A stretch of DNA of 64,000 nucleotides from Struthio camelus (GCF_040807025.1 NC_090964.1:4650001-4714000); one strand, 5' to 3'; positions 20,281-61,858 are shown, counted from the stretch's first letter. Made by a program: numbers and translations. The notes: a model not told the origin generated them from the sequence alone.

Positions 20281-21470
20281 CCCCGCGAGCGTCCTGGGAA
20301 TCGAGGACGGTTCACAGCCGGCGCTGCCGCACCCGGGGTGTGGAGGGACCTCAGGGCCATCCTGCTGCTGGTCCCAGAGCCCACGGTTGAGCAGGGCTTC
20401 ATATGCCGGGGAGCAGCCTGGGGAAGGGGTCCCGGTGGCCGCGGAGCCGCGGGCGGGAGCGGGGAGCCCGCGGGGCTGCCGGCAGCGAGCGCCAACAGCT
20501 CCGGTCCTGCAGCGCTCGTGGGTGGTTTGCAAAGCCGGCCCGTTCTCAGCTCCTAAAAATATCGCGTGGTGCATCCCCTACATCCCTCCTCGGTGCCAGC
20601 AGCAGGGATGCAGCTCCTACGGCCGCGGACCTCCCCCCGCCCGAAAAACCGCCTCCGGAGAGACCCTTCCGGAGCTGGCAATTCCCCTTGGGCCCTGGCC
20701 GGCGGCGGGAGCCGCGGTTGGACCTTTCCTCCTGCGCCCGATGCGTCTGAGCATCAGTGAGACAGAGGCTCAACCCCGTGGGGAAACTTCTCCTTTTCAA
20801 TCAGCAGAGGTCAGTAACCGAGCTGCGCAGCATCGCGCCGTGCTGCCCGGCCTGCGGGCAAATCCCGCGCCCGCGGGATCCATCCCGGGGCCCTGCCGCC
20901 AGCTCCTCGGCGAGCAAAGCCACCCCGAAGCCTCCGGCCGGCCGAGCATCCCGCGCCCGGCGCTGCGGTACCCATGGGAAGGCACGGGTGCGTGCCGGGG
21001 ATGCCTCGCGGCGGCGGGCCGACCGCCTCTCCTCGCCGCTCGGCCGAGACGGGCTCGCCTGCGCCCGCTCCTAAACCGGCAGCGAGCTCCAGCGCAGCGA
21101 GCGCCTTTGCCTCCGCCACGGCGGGCACCGGAGCAGCGCGCCAGCATCCTCCGGGCCGGGGCGCGAGCTCTCACCCGGCCCCGCGGCTCTCCAAGGCGTC
21201 GCCTAGGGAGGAGGAGCTCCCCGCTAGAAACGTGCCCGTAAAAGTTTATCCTAGCGCCTCTGCATTACTTTATTTATTTACTTATTTATTTTCTTTCAGC
21301 CTTGCGAGCCGGATGCTGCGAACAAAGCAGCCTCGGTGGCTACCAGGGTCTGCCCGCCGCCTCCTCCCCGCGGAGAGCGCCGCGGTCCGCGGGCGCGGGG
21401 ACCAGCCTGCCTCCCTAAGGAGCGGGCAGCTGAGCGCAGGCTGTCATCTCCCGCGCGAGCCATTACCATT
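20281..21470. other. GC/CpG-rich block, no gene recognised
   Basis: CpG density rises to island levels over about 1.2 kb. A 321-codon plus-strand frame (20,276-21,241) is open, but so are several overlapping frames on both strands, as expected in stop-poor GC-rich DNA; its residues show no domain I recognise. It could be an unannotated promoter or enhancer island. Confidence 0.4.
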
Positions 21471-21900
21471 TGAAAAAAGAAGGCGATATTAAAACAGAAT
21501 GGCTCTTCCGCGAACAATGCGTCTTGTGTACATCAAAGCACTTATCTTCACAGCTTCCTCCCATCTCCATGAATGAATAATGCGACCCTGATTTAATTTC
21601 CTCCTAATATTTCCTCCGTAATTTGCGTGTCATCTGTTTTCGTCCTTTTCAAACGAAACACCGAGGGTTGCGGGGTCTGGGAGGAGGGTGGCAGGGTACG
21701 CGCGGAGCAAGCGACACAATGTTCAGCCCTTTCCCACCCGCTCGCAAATAAAGTTATCTGCTTGCCTTCCAGTGAAGCGGCTTGACATGGTGTATTGACC
21801 TTTTTCATCTAAAATTGATTCCCTGCAAAACTCCACCTGGTTGAGAGCGAGGCAGAGTCTCAGCGCCATTGTCTCCGTTTTATCCGTCGTTATTTTACAT
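21471..21900. promoter_or_regulatory. AT-rich island, candidate conserved non-coding element
   Basis: Adjoins the CpG-rich block. Includes GCGATATTAAAAC, ATGAATGAATAATGCG, TGATTTAATTTCCTCC and GTAATTTGCG, with balanced complexity and no repeat structure. Confidence 0.35.
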
Positions 21901-23140
21901 CGGCATGCTTTGCCGGTCTTTGTTATTTACTGGAAGCTCCGGCAGCCTTACGCTGACAGGGAGGCCTTGGGCGGCACGGACTTGTCTAGCAGTTGCCGAA
22001 GACACGTTGAAGGGTCTGATGGTTTTTGACCCCTGGGAGGGGATTAAAACATCCCCTAGCTCAGCTAGCATCCAGCCATCTCTCCCGGGTCCCTGCTTAA
22101 GAGCGCTCTGCTCTGTGATGCCCCTGATTTTTGGTGGCGTGCTTCTTGCGTTCACAGCAGCCCAGTGCTTTCTGCAAAACGCGCCCTCTGGCCGCGCGCA
22201 GGCCTTCCAAAACACGCCTGGGGGTAAGCACCAGCTCCCTGCATTGGCGGGGAGAGAAATTTCTTCCGCGAGAAATGAAGGAAAAGCTGCAGGGGTGGTA
22301 GCTGCGGTAGGCTGGTCCCAGCAGCGGGCGAGGATGGGTGGTCTGGCTGCGCCCTTGCAAAGTTGGAGGGCTGGGTAAGGCCACGGCCAGACCGACACTC
22401 GCACGCAAATGCCTCTGTAAGGCTCTGGCCCCGCGCAGGGTTGCTCCAACGCCTAAGTGCGTGCAGGGCTGGTTTAGTAGGCGCTTTGTTGAAAAAATCC
22501 GGGCTGAGGTTTAAGAAAACACAGAACTGAAAAGCAGCGAACTGTTCCCGAGTCCTTTTGCTGCTGGGTGACAGTTAAGGAGGAGGTTTCTAAAGCACTG
22601 GGTGGATGGAAAAGCACCATCCCAGATATTCCTCGGCAGATTTGCACTCTCCAATTCCCCAGCAGCTCTGCTTTGAAACGAGGACAAAGGCGAGCAGCAC
22701 GGGTGGCGGGTAGGGGCCGTATCCTGCCAGCCCTGTCTGCAACTGTCTCCTTGCCCAGATCTGCTGGATTTGGGCTGCCTGAGCCCTGTGAGAGGAGAGA
22801 CCCAAAGCTGGACAGCCGGGCCCTGTCTTGGCTCTTTGGCCAGCAGTCGCCCCCAGTCCTGGGGAGCCACGTGCGCTGGGCTGAGGACCCGAGCGCTGCA
22901 GAGGGATCGCCTGCGCTTTCCTCCCAGGACTAAGCCAGCGTGTCCTTCCTGCATGCCCAGGCGCCTGGCTCCCTGCCCTGGCCCCGCCACCCCAGGGTGG
23001 CTACCGGGTCCCCGTGCCTCGGGTCCAGCCACCATCCACAGTCTGCAAAGGGCTGCAGGGCCGGGGAGGGGGCGAGGGAGGAGGCAGCAGCTCACCAGCC
23101 CTTTGTACTTGAAAAATCGCTGGGATTTAACCCTGCAGGT
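21901..23140. other. Intergenic DNA upstream of NKAIN1
   Basis: Mixed GC-rich sequence with no recognised gene or mobile element. Confidence 0.6.
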
Positions 23141-23145
23141 TCCCT

Positions 23146-23197
23146 ACCACCACCACCAGCATCACCACCACCACCACCACCAGCATCACCACCACCC
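23146..23197. repeat. (CAC)n/(CAT) imperfect microsatellite
   Basis: A run of CAC triplets interrupted by AGCAT. Read in frame it would give poly-His, but no gene model supports that. Confidence 0.9.
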
Positions 23198-23248
23198 TGC
23201 CCAGCCCAACCTGCCTTCGGGTGCGGGGGGCAGGCTGGGAACCCTGCA

Positions 23249-23280
23249 ATTAATAATAATAATAATAAAAAAAAAAAAAA
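23249..23280. repeat. (TAA)n followed by poly-A
   Basis: About six TAA triplets run into an A14 stretch, just before composition turns strongly CpG-rich. Confidence 0.9.
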
Positions 23281-23284
23281 GACA

Positions 23285-24047
23285 ACGCTAAAAAGCAGCT
23301 CGACCGGGAGCCGCGTCTGCAGCGCCGGAGGCGGCTCCCTCCCCGCAACCATCCTTCCCCCGGGCGGGCGGCTGCGGCGCGGGGGGCTCCCCGCGACGCC
23401 CGGAAGCCGCGAAGGGCTCGGAGCGGGGCAGCTGTGCCCGGCCCCCCCCCCCCCCCCGCCGCCGCCCGGGCCGCGGCCAGAGCGCGACGCGCCTTGTTCC
23501 GGCGGCGGCGGCGGCCGGGGGGGGGGCGGGGGGGGGCGGCCCGCCCTGCCCGGCGCGCCCCGACCCCACCCGCCGCCGCCGCCTCCCCGCCCGCCCCCGG
23601 GGCGCCCAGCGCGGCTGTGCGGGAGGCAGACAATAGAGGGGCCGGGCGGGCTGAGCGCAAAACTGCGCGCCCCGGGCATGGATGGCGAGGTGTGAGCGGC
23701 CCCGCGGTGCCTGCGCCGGGGGATGGGGCCGTAAGCGGGCTCGGGGAGGGGGGAGCGGGGCTCCGGGTAGGGGGGTGGTAGGAAGGCGGGGAAGGGTGTG
23801 GGGGGGGCGATGGCCCTTTCTGAGCGCAGCCTGCTTCTGTGCTAACCTGGCAGGATGCGGGAGACAGCAGCGCCGCTGGGAAGAAAGTAGTCGGGCTGGC
23901 CGGCGGCTGGAGAGCGGGACATGTTGCTGGTGCCCTCCTGATGCTCCCCGAGCGCTGGTTCTGCTGGCCAAGGGGAGGCTGGTGAAAGCTGGAGGAAGGC
24001 GACGCGCAGGCACGGTGGGGGAAATCCGCAGCTCCGGCTGGGAAGCC
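23285..24047 (+). promoter_or_regulatory. NKAIN1: NKAIN1 CpG-island promoter and 5' leader
   Basis: Very dense CpG sequence, with a C16 run at 23442-23457 and G runs near 23,517-23,537, leads into the NKAIN1 start codon. There is no TATA box close to the start. A possible 5'-UTR intron is bounded by GAG|GTGTGAG (GT at 23690-23691) and an acceptor after a consensus branch-site string GCTAAC (AG at 23852-23853). The transcription start site cannot be fixed from sequence. Confidence 0.6.
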
Positions 24048-53228
<29,181 letters not shown>

Positions 53229-56040
53229 GCTCCTCGTGCCCTGAACGGCCTGGCCCGGCCCGGCGCTGGAGCGAGAGGCCCCAGGACCCCCGGAGCGAAG
53301 TGTCCCGCGCCCGCCGCCGCGGCCCGGCCCGAGGACTGCCCGGAGCGAGCGCCCGGGGCCGTCTTCGGGTCCTGCCCTGCTTTTGCCGGGCCGTCACGCA
53401 GCGTGGGCACCGGCGAAAGACCCGCACCCTCCAACCCACCCCCACCCCCAGCATCCCTCCCCGCCAAAAACCGAGCCGAGCGGCGAGCTAAGGAAGTCCG
53501 AGGGCTCCACCGCCTGGCCGGCTCCCAGACATCACCGGCAGCTCCCAGTCCCGGACCGACGAGACATCTCCGAGCCCGAAACATGCCCCTCGGATGGGAC
53601 GGGCACAAGGCGGGCGGCGGGGGGGGGAAAAACCCCTCTCGGCCGATGGACCGCCACGGCTCCCGCTCCCGGGCCGGCTTCCCACGGGCGGCGGGGCCGC
53701 GGGGCCGGGCGAGGGCGCCTCTCGCCCGGGGAGGGGAGGTCGGATGGCGGGGGCTTGTTCCCCTCCGCTCGTCAGCCCCGTGGTTTTGCTTTGCGCGTCC
53801 CTCTGGGGCGCCGAGCGGCAGGCGGAGACGCCGGGCGGAAAGAGCCTGTGCGCGGCGGCGCGGCCCCGCGGGGCGGTGAAACGCGGCGACGGCCCCCGGC
53901 GCTTTCCCCTGCGTCTTGCGACGTTTGCAAGAGTTTCGCAAAGCGCCCGGTTCGGGAGGCAGGACGAGCCGGAAAAAACAACAACAACAAAATCAGAGCT
54001 TTTTGTTCCTAAAAAAGCAATTTCGAAATCTCCGTCAGGACGAAAGAGCGCCGAGGAGCCGCGTCCTGCCGGTGTCGGGGGCTGCAGGAGGGGAGGGGGC
54101 CCTGACGCCCGCCCGTTGAACGCGTGAATTTGGCAATACTGACGCTGCTTTCTACGCAGCCCTCGGAGGCTGTTTTAATTAATATAACGAATGTTTCTAT
54201 TTGAAGTGCCTGAGTAGCAGTTTGTCCGGGAGCCGGCGCCGGCGGGACGATGCTCTGCGACGCCGGGCTGAGCCTCGCGGCTCGGCTGCTCCGAGCCCGG
54301 TTCCCGCGGGGCTGGATGCGGCTCCTGCCGTCCGCGAGCGGTCCCAGCTCTCCCGAAAAGCCGCCGAGACTCGTCCGGGAGCTGCCGACGGATGGACGGA
54401 CGGACGGACACCTCCGGGCCTCTGCGCCGGCAGCGAGCCGGGAGCTCGTCCAGCATCGCCGGTGGCCGCCGTCCCCGCCACCTCCTCTCTGCGGGTCTTT
54501 TCGAAGCAAATAGCAACCGGGAAGGTGGGGAGGGATCCGATGGGGACTGTGAAGCTTTCTGGCTAAAATCCCCAGTTTTCCACTTAAAATCCCCGGCTTT
54601 CCCACTAACGGCCCCGGTGGCTCCAACCCGCCTGGCTCCTCGCCGCCGTAGCGCCCGGCTGGAGGAGGCCCAGGCCTTTTGCAGCGACGAATTCCCTCCT
54701 CTCTGAAATCGCCCCCGAATCTGGCCCTTCATTTCGGCTGCTAAACAAAAAGAAAAAGAAGGAAAAAAAAAAAAAAACGGGAAGAAGTGATTTCCCACCG
54801 TCGGCAACGCCTGGGGCGACGCGGGCTCGTCTGCCGGGCTCGGGCTCGCCTGCCCCAGGCCGCATTTTCAGGGATGGGACTGAAAAGCCGTGGAACAGCG
54901 TGCAAACAAAATGTAACCCAAGGCTCCAGGTCGCTCTCCTACGCTTCTTTTTCTCGCTCCTTTTCCCCCCCACCCCAATCCTGTGGGTCTGCCCCCAAAC
55001 GCAGCCTCTGCTGCCGGCTTGAGGGGGCCGTGGGGGGGTTGCTTCCAGTATGCACCAAGTGGCTCTTCAGGCCTGGGGTCCTGTTGCCCCCAGCAGTGAT
55101 TTTTTTTTTCTTTCTTTTTTTTTAAATTCCTGCCAAGCAGCCATGGGGCAACGTTTAGAAAGAAAAAGCTGCTTGAGCCCAAATCCGCTCCAGACTCCAG
55201 GGTTGCTCTAGCATGGTGCAAAGGCTATAAAACCCGGCAGCAAAACTGCCGCCTCCTCCGAGCTAACGCGGGTGGGGACACGGGGCAGAAAACCAGTGCG
55301 GCCGCCCAGGCGTGAGGACGGCCACGGTTTAGGGCTGGGGCTGGGGCCGGCGGGGGTCCGCACGGGAGCGAGCCGGGCCACAGCTGCCACGTGCCCACCG
55401 CCTCGCTGTCCCAGGGACGCCTCGAGACAAGGGGCAAACGTCACAGGCAATAATTTTGAGTCCTTTTCCCCAAGCAAAAAAAAAAAAAGAAAGACAAGAA
55501 AAACCCCTTTGCAGGACACAGAGCAGCCTCTAAGTCTAAGTTGCCTGTCCCGAGGTGCTGGGCTCCCGTCCCGCACCCTGCACGACGCCGACGAGCCGAG
55601 GGGGCAGCCCGAGCCTCGCTGCAGCCCCGCTGGCTTTTTGGCTGCCCTTCTGCTATATTTATTATTATTGGGAATTTTTTTTTTGGGGGGGGGCCTCCTG
55701 GCCCCAGGGCAGCCGCTGGCTGGAGCTGGAGCGAGATGGGGCAGCGCGGGAAGAGGGGTTCCCATGCTCCTGCAAACGCCGCCCCCCAGCTAAAAGCCAG
55801 GCTTAAATGTAAAAGTTGGGCCTGTCCCGATGCGGCCGCGTGCGGTCTCGAAAGAGCAGAGGAACAACAGGCAGCATCAGTCACTGCTTAAAATTAGGTA
55901 GAAAGACCTCCCGCCCTCTTTTTCCAGCTCGACAGGACATAGGCACTGGTGCTCTGCCACCTTTTTTGGTTTTCTCTTTCTTTTTTTTCGGTCCAGTTCG
56001 GCTTGTGTTTTTTTATAAGACCGTATTTGTAACGTGAACC
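53229..56040 (+). other. NKAIN1: NKAIN1 3' UTR and adjoining sequence (end undetermined)
   Basis: Follows the TAA. It is GC-rich at first, then holds an AT-containing, balanced segment at 54,120-54,230 (TTTGGCAATACTG, TTTTAATTAATATAACG) that may be a conserved 3'-UTR block. I find no AATAAA between 53,229 and 56,040, so the cleavage site is unknown. Confidence 0.5.
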
Positions 56041-56163
56041 GAGGATTTCTTTTCTATTCTGTAATTATAAAAGTCAAAGGAGTTTCATCCGGTGGCTCTT
56101 CTGGGTTTGTGCATTTCTGGTCTTCGCGCGGTGGAACGGATTCAAAATTGGTGGGGTTTTTGC

Positions 56164-56274
56164 CTTTTCTTTTCTTTTCTTTTCTTTTCTTTTCTTTTCT
56201 TTTCTTTTCTTTTCTTTTCTTTTCTTTTCTTTTCTTTTCTTTTCTTTTCTTTTCTTTTCTTTTCTTTTCTTTTT
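56164..56274. repeat. (CTTTT)n pentanucleotide microsatellite
   Basis: About 21 perfect CTTTT units in register from 56164, ending where a fifth T breaks the phase. Confidence 0.97.
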
Positions 56275-57830
56275 CTTCCCCCATAAGAAAACGCTGCCGC
56301 CTCTCACGCCCGAACTAAAAGGGCTCTCGGACGGGGCTTGTCCGTCTTTCTGTACCTTATAAGGACTTTTTTTTTTAAGGGAGGCGCGTTCGCCTGCTGG
56401 AGCGCCGGTTTTCGGCCCGGCGCGCCTTGCTGTCTGCAGCGCGGCCACGGCTCGGGAGAAGGGTTTTTTTCTTTCCCCTCTTGGCTGGAACATTTACCCT
56501 TTTTTCCCTTCGCTAAAGTAGCAGTTTTAATTGGATCGCGCACCAGGTTTGAAGCCAACGGCGGGATCCCAAAGCTGGCGCCGACCGTCTCCTTTTGGTA
56601 GGCTGCCGTCTTTGAGTGTGTTTTCGTTCAAAGGATTCAAAGCCATTTTGGTTAAAATGAGCTGTTCTGTTGTATTTTATTTTATTTTTTTTTTAGTGAA
56701 CGGCATTGCTTTCTGCTCCCAGAAGAGAACTCAGCTTTCATTTTTCTCCCCTTTGCTGCCCTTTCCCAAGGAGGGAGAGAGGGAAGAAGGAAGGGGGAGA
56801 TGCCATCTAATTACCTCGTTCTTTTTTTTTTTTTTTCTTTTTTCCCCTTTCTTTCTTTTTTTAATCCAAATATAAAAATCTCACCAAGCCTTACCGGCAA
56901 ATCCAGCTCTTCCTTTTGTTTATGATTTTTTTCATTCAAAAGACGCCGGGGATTCGAGTCGCTCCGCAGACCACGGACAGGGAAGGGCCTGGGGTGGGGA
57001 TTCTCCAGCGGCCGAGCGGGGTTGGGACCTCCGCTTTGGTGGGGACCTCAGCGGCGCATCGAGGTCCAGTGGGGGATATTTCGGGTCACCTGCGGGACCC
57101 CATCCCTGGGCTACTAAATGCTGCTCCAGCAGCTCGGCCTGGCAAGGGCTTTCTCTGATCCTTGGTTTCTTTTTTAACCTCCTCCTTTATACGAAGGTGA
57201 CTGTGCCCGGGCTGGTGGCAGGTTGGCTCAAAATGGGTATTTTTCCAGGGAAAGGTTGAATTGCAGCCAAAGACCGGTGAAATGCAGTTGCTGAGTCGCT
57301 GAAGCACCGGCTGGATATCCTTTGCAGAAAGTGGGAACATTTAGTGGCCAACGGAGGTTTTTCAGCTTGAAGGAGTCCGATTTTGCCATCCAAAGTGACA
57401 ACAACGCCCTCCCCCTTTTTTTTTTTCCAGCAATGCTTTTTACTGGTGTGAAGAGCATCTTGTGCCACTTGTACCCTAAGTACTCAGCCACCAACTCTCC
57501 TGGAAGCCTCCCTGCGCGGAGAGGGATGCGTCCCCTCTAGCCTAGCTAAAGCTGAGTCCTCACCAACTCATTGCATCTCCCAGCAGCTGCTGGAAAACAG
57601 GCCCCCCCAAAAGGGCTCTCCCTGCCCCGAAACGCCGCCGCCACGCCGCTTTTTCATGCCGGGGTCACACAGGACCGGAGATGCGCGGCCAAGCCCGGCG
57701 TCCCCCACTCTCGTCTCCGCGGAGGCTGACGGGGACAGGCGCCGGCGGGTGATTTTCACCATGCCAAAAAAGCAGGTTTCTGGCAGTGCCCACAAAGGGG
57801 AGGAAATGTTCCCTTCTTCCTACAGCCCTG
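56275..57830. other. Downstream DNA with T-rich runs
   Basis: Several T runs (about 56,688-56,696, 56,822-56,836, 57,416-57,426). No gene recognised. Confidence 0.6.
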
Positions 57831-57995
57831 TGCAGAGGGTAATTAGGGTAATCACAGGTAGTTTGGCAAAGCCTGATTAAACAAGAGCTATCTGATACCA
57901 AAAACGGAGGGGGGGTGATTTTTTTTTTGGCGGGGAGGAGGGATGCAGAGATGGATGCCCGTTCCTATGGCAACGGCGAGGCCAATCAGGCCCCG
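57831..57995. promoter_or_regulatory. AT-rich patch with X-box plus CCAAT box
   Basis: GGTAATTAGGGTAATCAC and CTGATTAAACAAG are followed by GTTCCTATGGCAAC (57961-57974), an RFX X-box with one weaker half, and a CCAAT box at 57982-57986, seven bases later. X-box plus CCAAT spacing of this kind occurs in RFX/NF-Y promoters; no downstream gene is recognised. Confidence 0.4.
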
Positions 57996-59015
57996 TGGAC
58001 CAGGCAAGAAGTGGGTCAGCATCCCCGGCCCCATGCTCCCGCATCTGCCAGCACCCGGCTCGGTGGCTCCGGCGGCCCCTCGGCGCCAGCGGCGGAGCCA
58101 GATGGGCCGCTGGGGCCCGTGAGACCGGGGGCAGAGCCCCCAGGCCGTGCCCAGTCGCGCGCCTCCTGCCTGGGAAGAAGAAGAAACGCGTTTGCTAGGC
58201 TGCGCCGATGGATTTATGCTTTGCAGCACAGCCTCCCGCTGCCCTGCCGGAGCAAAGCCTCCCTCCCGCCAGCTAATTCCCTGCCTTGCCTTTACTCCGC
58301 CGTCACGGCCACGTCAAATTTTTGTCCGTCTCCGTTCGGACCGAAGGCAGCGCTTCCCCGAGCTCCAACACAAAAGACCTTTCCCCGCGGAGACGAGCGA
58401 CAGACCAGGCACCCGAAAGGCAAAAAGTGGGGAAAATATAGCCCAGCTCGGCCTCGTGCGCCCAGGGCTTGGCAGGATTTTCAGGACAAGAGCGGACGCG
58501 CTGAGAGAGCAATGGTTTTGCAGGAACATGTCCATGCTTTGAGCAGCATCCGGTGAAAAGGCGGCGGGTTTCGTTGCAGCCCCCCCGGGGCGCGGGAACC
58601 CTCCGGCGCCGGCTCCCGCTTCGCACTTTTAGCCCGGCCGAGCTCCACTTTCTGCTTCTTGCGCCCCAAAAATGGGATTTCCGCCACCTTGCAGCCCTCC
58701 GCCGGCTCCTGGGAAGGCAGGATGATGGGCAGGGATGGAGGGCAGCCGGGCCTCTGGCAACAGAGGCCAAAAGGGGCAATTCCCACCCCCCCAAATGTCC
58801 GTGGGGCCGGAGGCGCTCAGCAGCAGGGCTTAACACCCGCTTCCGAGGGCGAGGACGGGCCCTTGCCGGGAGCACACGCGGCTCAGCCCCGGCCCGGCGG
58901 ATCGGAAGTGAGTTACAGGCTGAGCCCTAATACGGAGAAACACCTGAGTTACTAAAGCGTTTTTCAATTAAACTCATCAGGTCTGGCAGGACGGGATGGG
59001 AGGGAGGGGGGGCGG
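57996..59015. other. Downstream GC-rich DNA, nothing recognised
   Basis: Overlapping chance ORFs only; no known protein domain or repeat seen. Confidence 0.6.
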
Positions 59016-59019
59016 TTGC

Positions 59020-59250
59020 GTCTTCCAGTTTATTACCCGGTATTTGCGGTCATAAAAACTCACTGTCCTTTATCTGATATATATTTGATGGCCTTTGGAG
59101 AACGCTGCCTGCTGCGAAGCGCGATTAAGGGGCCGGGAGACGTTATCGCTCCCTGCAGAATTAGTCGGTCAGGAGAAATAAAAACATACCGCGGACATGT
59201 ATTTGCCGGGTAATTATTGTGGTGGGAATTAAATCCAAAGCGGCTCTGGA
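59020..59250. promoter_or_regulatory. AT-rich island, candidate conserved non-coding element
   Basis: Contains GTTTATTACCC, TCATAAAAAC, CTGATATATATTTGATGG, GCGATTAAGG, GAATTAGTCGG and GGTAATTATTGTGG, with balanced complexity. Confidence 0.35.
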
Positions 59251-61680
59251 ATACGCATCCAAGGCAGCTATTGCCTTCGTGGGGGGATGCTGCCCTGCCG
59301 TCCTTCCCTCCCTTGCTGGAAAACAGAGAGAAAATAGAGAGGGACCAGCATGTTGGTTGGTTGCAGGCAGAAAAATTGCAGGTTGGCATCTTGGCACTTT
59401 TTGTATTGATATTGGCATCGTTTTGGCATGAATCTGGAAAAAAATGGGGTTCTTTCCACTGGGCAGTAGTTCAAAAACCGTGCGTCGGGAATGGCGAGAA
59501 GGAGACAGCCAAGAACAGGCCCGAGTGGCTTTTTCGACTTTTCTCCTCCGATACGGAAATGTCAAGGGATTTTGGGCAGCTCCATCCCGGATGTCCTCCG
59601 CCCCCCCCCCCGCCGCAGGTCGGATGCGCCTCGGCAGCCCTGGGAAAGGGGCAGCATCGGCGTTTTCCCCCGATTCCTCTCCCAGCTTCCGGCCTGTTTC
59701 AGCTGGCGGCTTTCCCCTAGCCGGTTTCTTTGCATCTAACAACCTTTGGTGGATTTTTTCCCTTTGGACCTGCGCGTCCGTGCGTCTGCTCGCGGAGACA
59801 GCACGGCGGCTCATCTCCGACGGCGCCCGGGGGAGCGATGATGCTGCGCCGGCGGCGCCGAGGCGCTGGCTTTCCTGGCACCTTCGGCAGCTCTTGGCAA
59901 TGCCGTTGTGCCCCGGGCAGGGTTTTATTTGCCTGCTTGCTCGGGTTCGGCTTTGTTTCCGGGGGCCTTTTTGTCGCCGAAAGGAAAAAAAATAAATAAG
60001 GTAATAAAAAAGAAAGCGGGAAACGGCATCTGCAGACAAAGCATAAAACTGGATCGGGGTTTTAAGGCATTATAACGAGACAGATTTTTATGTCCGCCAA
60101 CAAAGAGGGCTTTTTAAACAAAAGCCCTGGCAAAAAAGAAAAAAAAAAGGCCTCTGTTAAAACCTTCTCACAACCTGCCTGCTAGGGAAAGGGCGTTTGG
60201 TCAGCGGCTTTGTGCCATATGCTCGGTGTTTTCTGTCAGCAGGACCTTCGAGGAGGAAGCAAGGACAGAGACTCGCTTTGCAGCTGGTAACGTCGCATTT
60301 GCCTGGGGTAGAGGATGCGGAGGCAGGTCCGTGCAGCAGCCCCTCGACGCGGGGCGCTGCTGGCGTCCACCCCGGCCTCGGCCCGCGGCGATCCGGCGAC
60401 CGCCACGGAAGCCAGATTTCAGTGAATATCGCTCCGAAACCACGCCAGTAAGGGAGAACAATGTCAAAATCCGTAGCACGCTCTCATATTCGGGTTGTTG
60501 AATTCAAGGTGGCTCTGCTTTCTGGAAGCTGAAAGACTCCCAGGGAGCGGGACGGGTCCCCCTCTCCGAGCCGGGGAGCGGTGGCCGGCGGCGCGGGAAC
60601 GGGGCCGCTCGCGCAGCGGCGTCCCAGCAAATTCCCCATCCGGCAGCCCACGGAGAGGGTAAAACACACGGCTGGGAACAACGAACGTTATTAGATGTGC
60701 TTGTACTTTTTTTTTTTTTCCTTTTTCTTCCCCCAGGCAGCTAAAAGCACATTTTCCCGACGTGGTATTTTCAAACGTGGCACATATTGACTTGCTGTCA
60801 TAAATCAGACAACGAGGCACGTTCGAACCAGACAAACGTGTCCATTACGCTGCGAACCAGTGCCGAGCCGGAGACAGCAAAGTTGCAGTCAATGCCGGCG
60901 GCATTTAGGAAACGTCTTCCCGCAGTCCGCGGGAGGCAGCGGGCGCCGGCGTCGCGAAGAGACGGGCTGCACCGAAGCCTGCTGCAATGGGCGTTTCGGG
61001 CAGCAGCTCCACGGATGCAAATGATAGAAATGGATGCAAAAAGGGAAAAAAACAGGTGGTTTCTCCCAAAATAGGGGGGAAAGCATGTTCCCACCGCTCA
61101 CCTTTCACGCAGTTAAAACAACTGCGTCCTCCTCGGCTCGGCGGGCTGGATGGCCTCTCCTTCGCCGGCTCCCCGGGCTTGTCCAGGACGGTTGACTGCC
61201 GAATACTTGGAAACACAAGAAAAATATAAAAAGTCTTTAAAACTCACCCAGAGGACATTTTCACAGGAAAGGGAAACAGCATGACTCCAGGAAAATGAGC
61301 GGCGAAGAGGGCTTTGCTCAGGCCACGTATCTGATGTCCTGATCATCTCGGGACAGAGGCGGCCACCTCAATCAGTGCTGCCGTCTCTCTCGTACGGGCC
61401 TTGCAGGGAGCGAAAACCACGGATGGACAGCGCAGCACCGGTCCCGAGGTGGGTGCATCTCTGGGTGCAGGTGAGGACCGATGCCACCAGCCCCTGGCAT
61501 GGGCGGCCGGGCGTCGTGCGTGCGCACCGCTCTGCTCACGCGCAGCCCCGGAGCCGGGCGCCCACCCGAGTATCCGTGCATCCACGCATGCCCGACCCCT
61601 CCGGCAGGAGAGGGCTGCTCCGGCCGGCGGCTCCCGGTGAGGCTCTCGAGGGATTTGCAGCCCTAGCTGGGAACTGCAGC
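59251..61680. other. Downstream DNA, nothing recognised
   Basis: Mixed composition with AATAAA strings at 59991-59996 and 60003-60008, which could end a long NKAIN1 transcript but have no supporting context. No gene or transposon recognised. Confidence 0.5.
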
Positions 61681-61683
61681 CCT

Positions 61684-61858
61684 GGAAAGGTATTGACAAG
61701 CTGGAAGGAGTTCAGAAGAAGAAAAAAAAAAAGCATGGAAAAGAGCGATCAGGATGCTGGAGGGAGTGTATTGATGAGGAGAGATTAGAAGAGCTAAATA
61801 CATCCGGCCTGGCTCAGCACCGAGAAGGGAGCAGAGACTTGCAGGCGTTGAAAGGGGT
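61684..61858 (+). mobile_element. Degenerate CR1 LINE fragment (reverse-transcriptase C-terminal region)
   Basis: One frame reads KGIDKLEGVQ, resembling the KDIEKLERVQ stretch common in CR1 ORF2, followed by decayed versions of the GAGGAGAG and CAGCCTGGAGAAG blocks. An A11 run interrupts it, and stops are present. An old, inactive copy. Confidence 0.6.

Noticed and set aside
20276-21241. 321-codon plus-strand open frame in CpG-rich DNA
   Set aside because: Several overlapping frames on both strands are equally open; no domain, splice support or codon bias is visible.
23146-23197. Possible poly-His coding segment
   Set aside because: A CAC microsatellite outside any gene model, upstream of the NKAIN1 CpG island.
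59991-60008. AATAAA pair as the NKAIN1 polyadenylation site
   Set aside because: 6.8 kb after the stop and in an A-rich stretch; plausible but unsupported.
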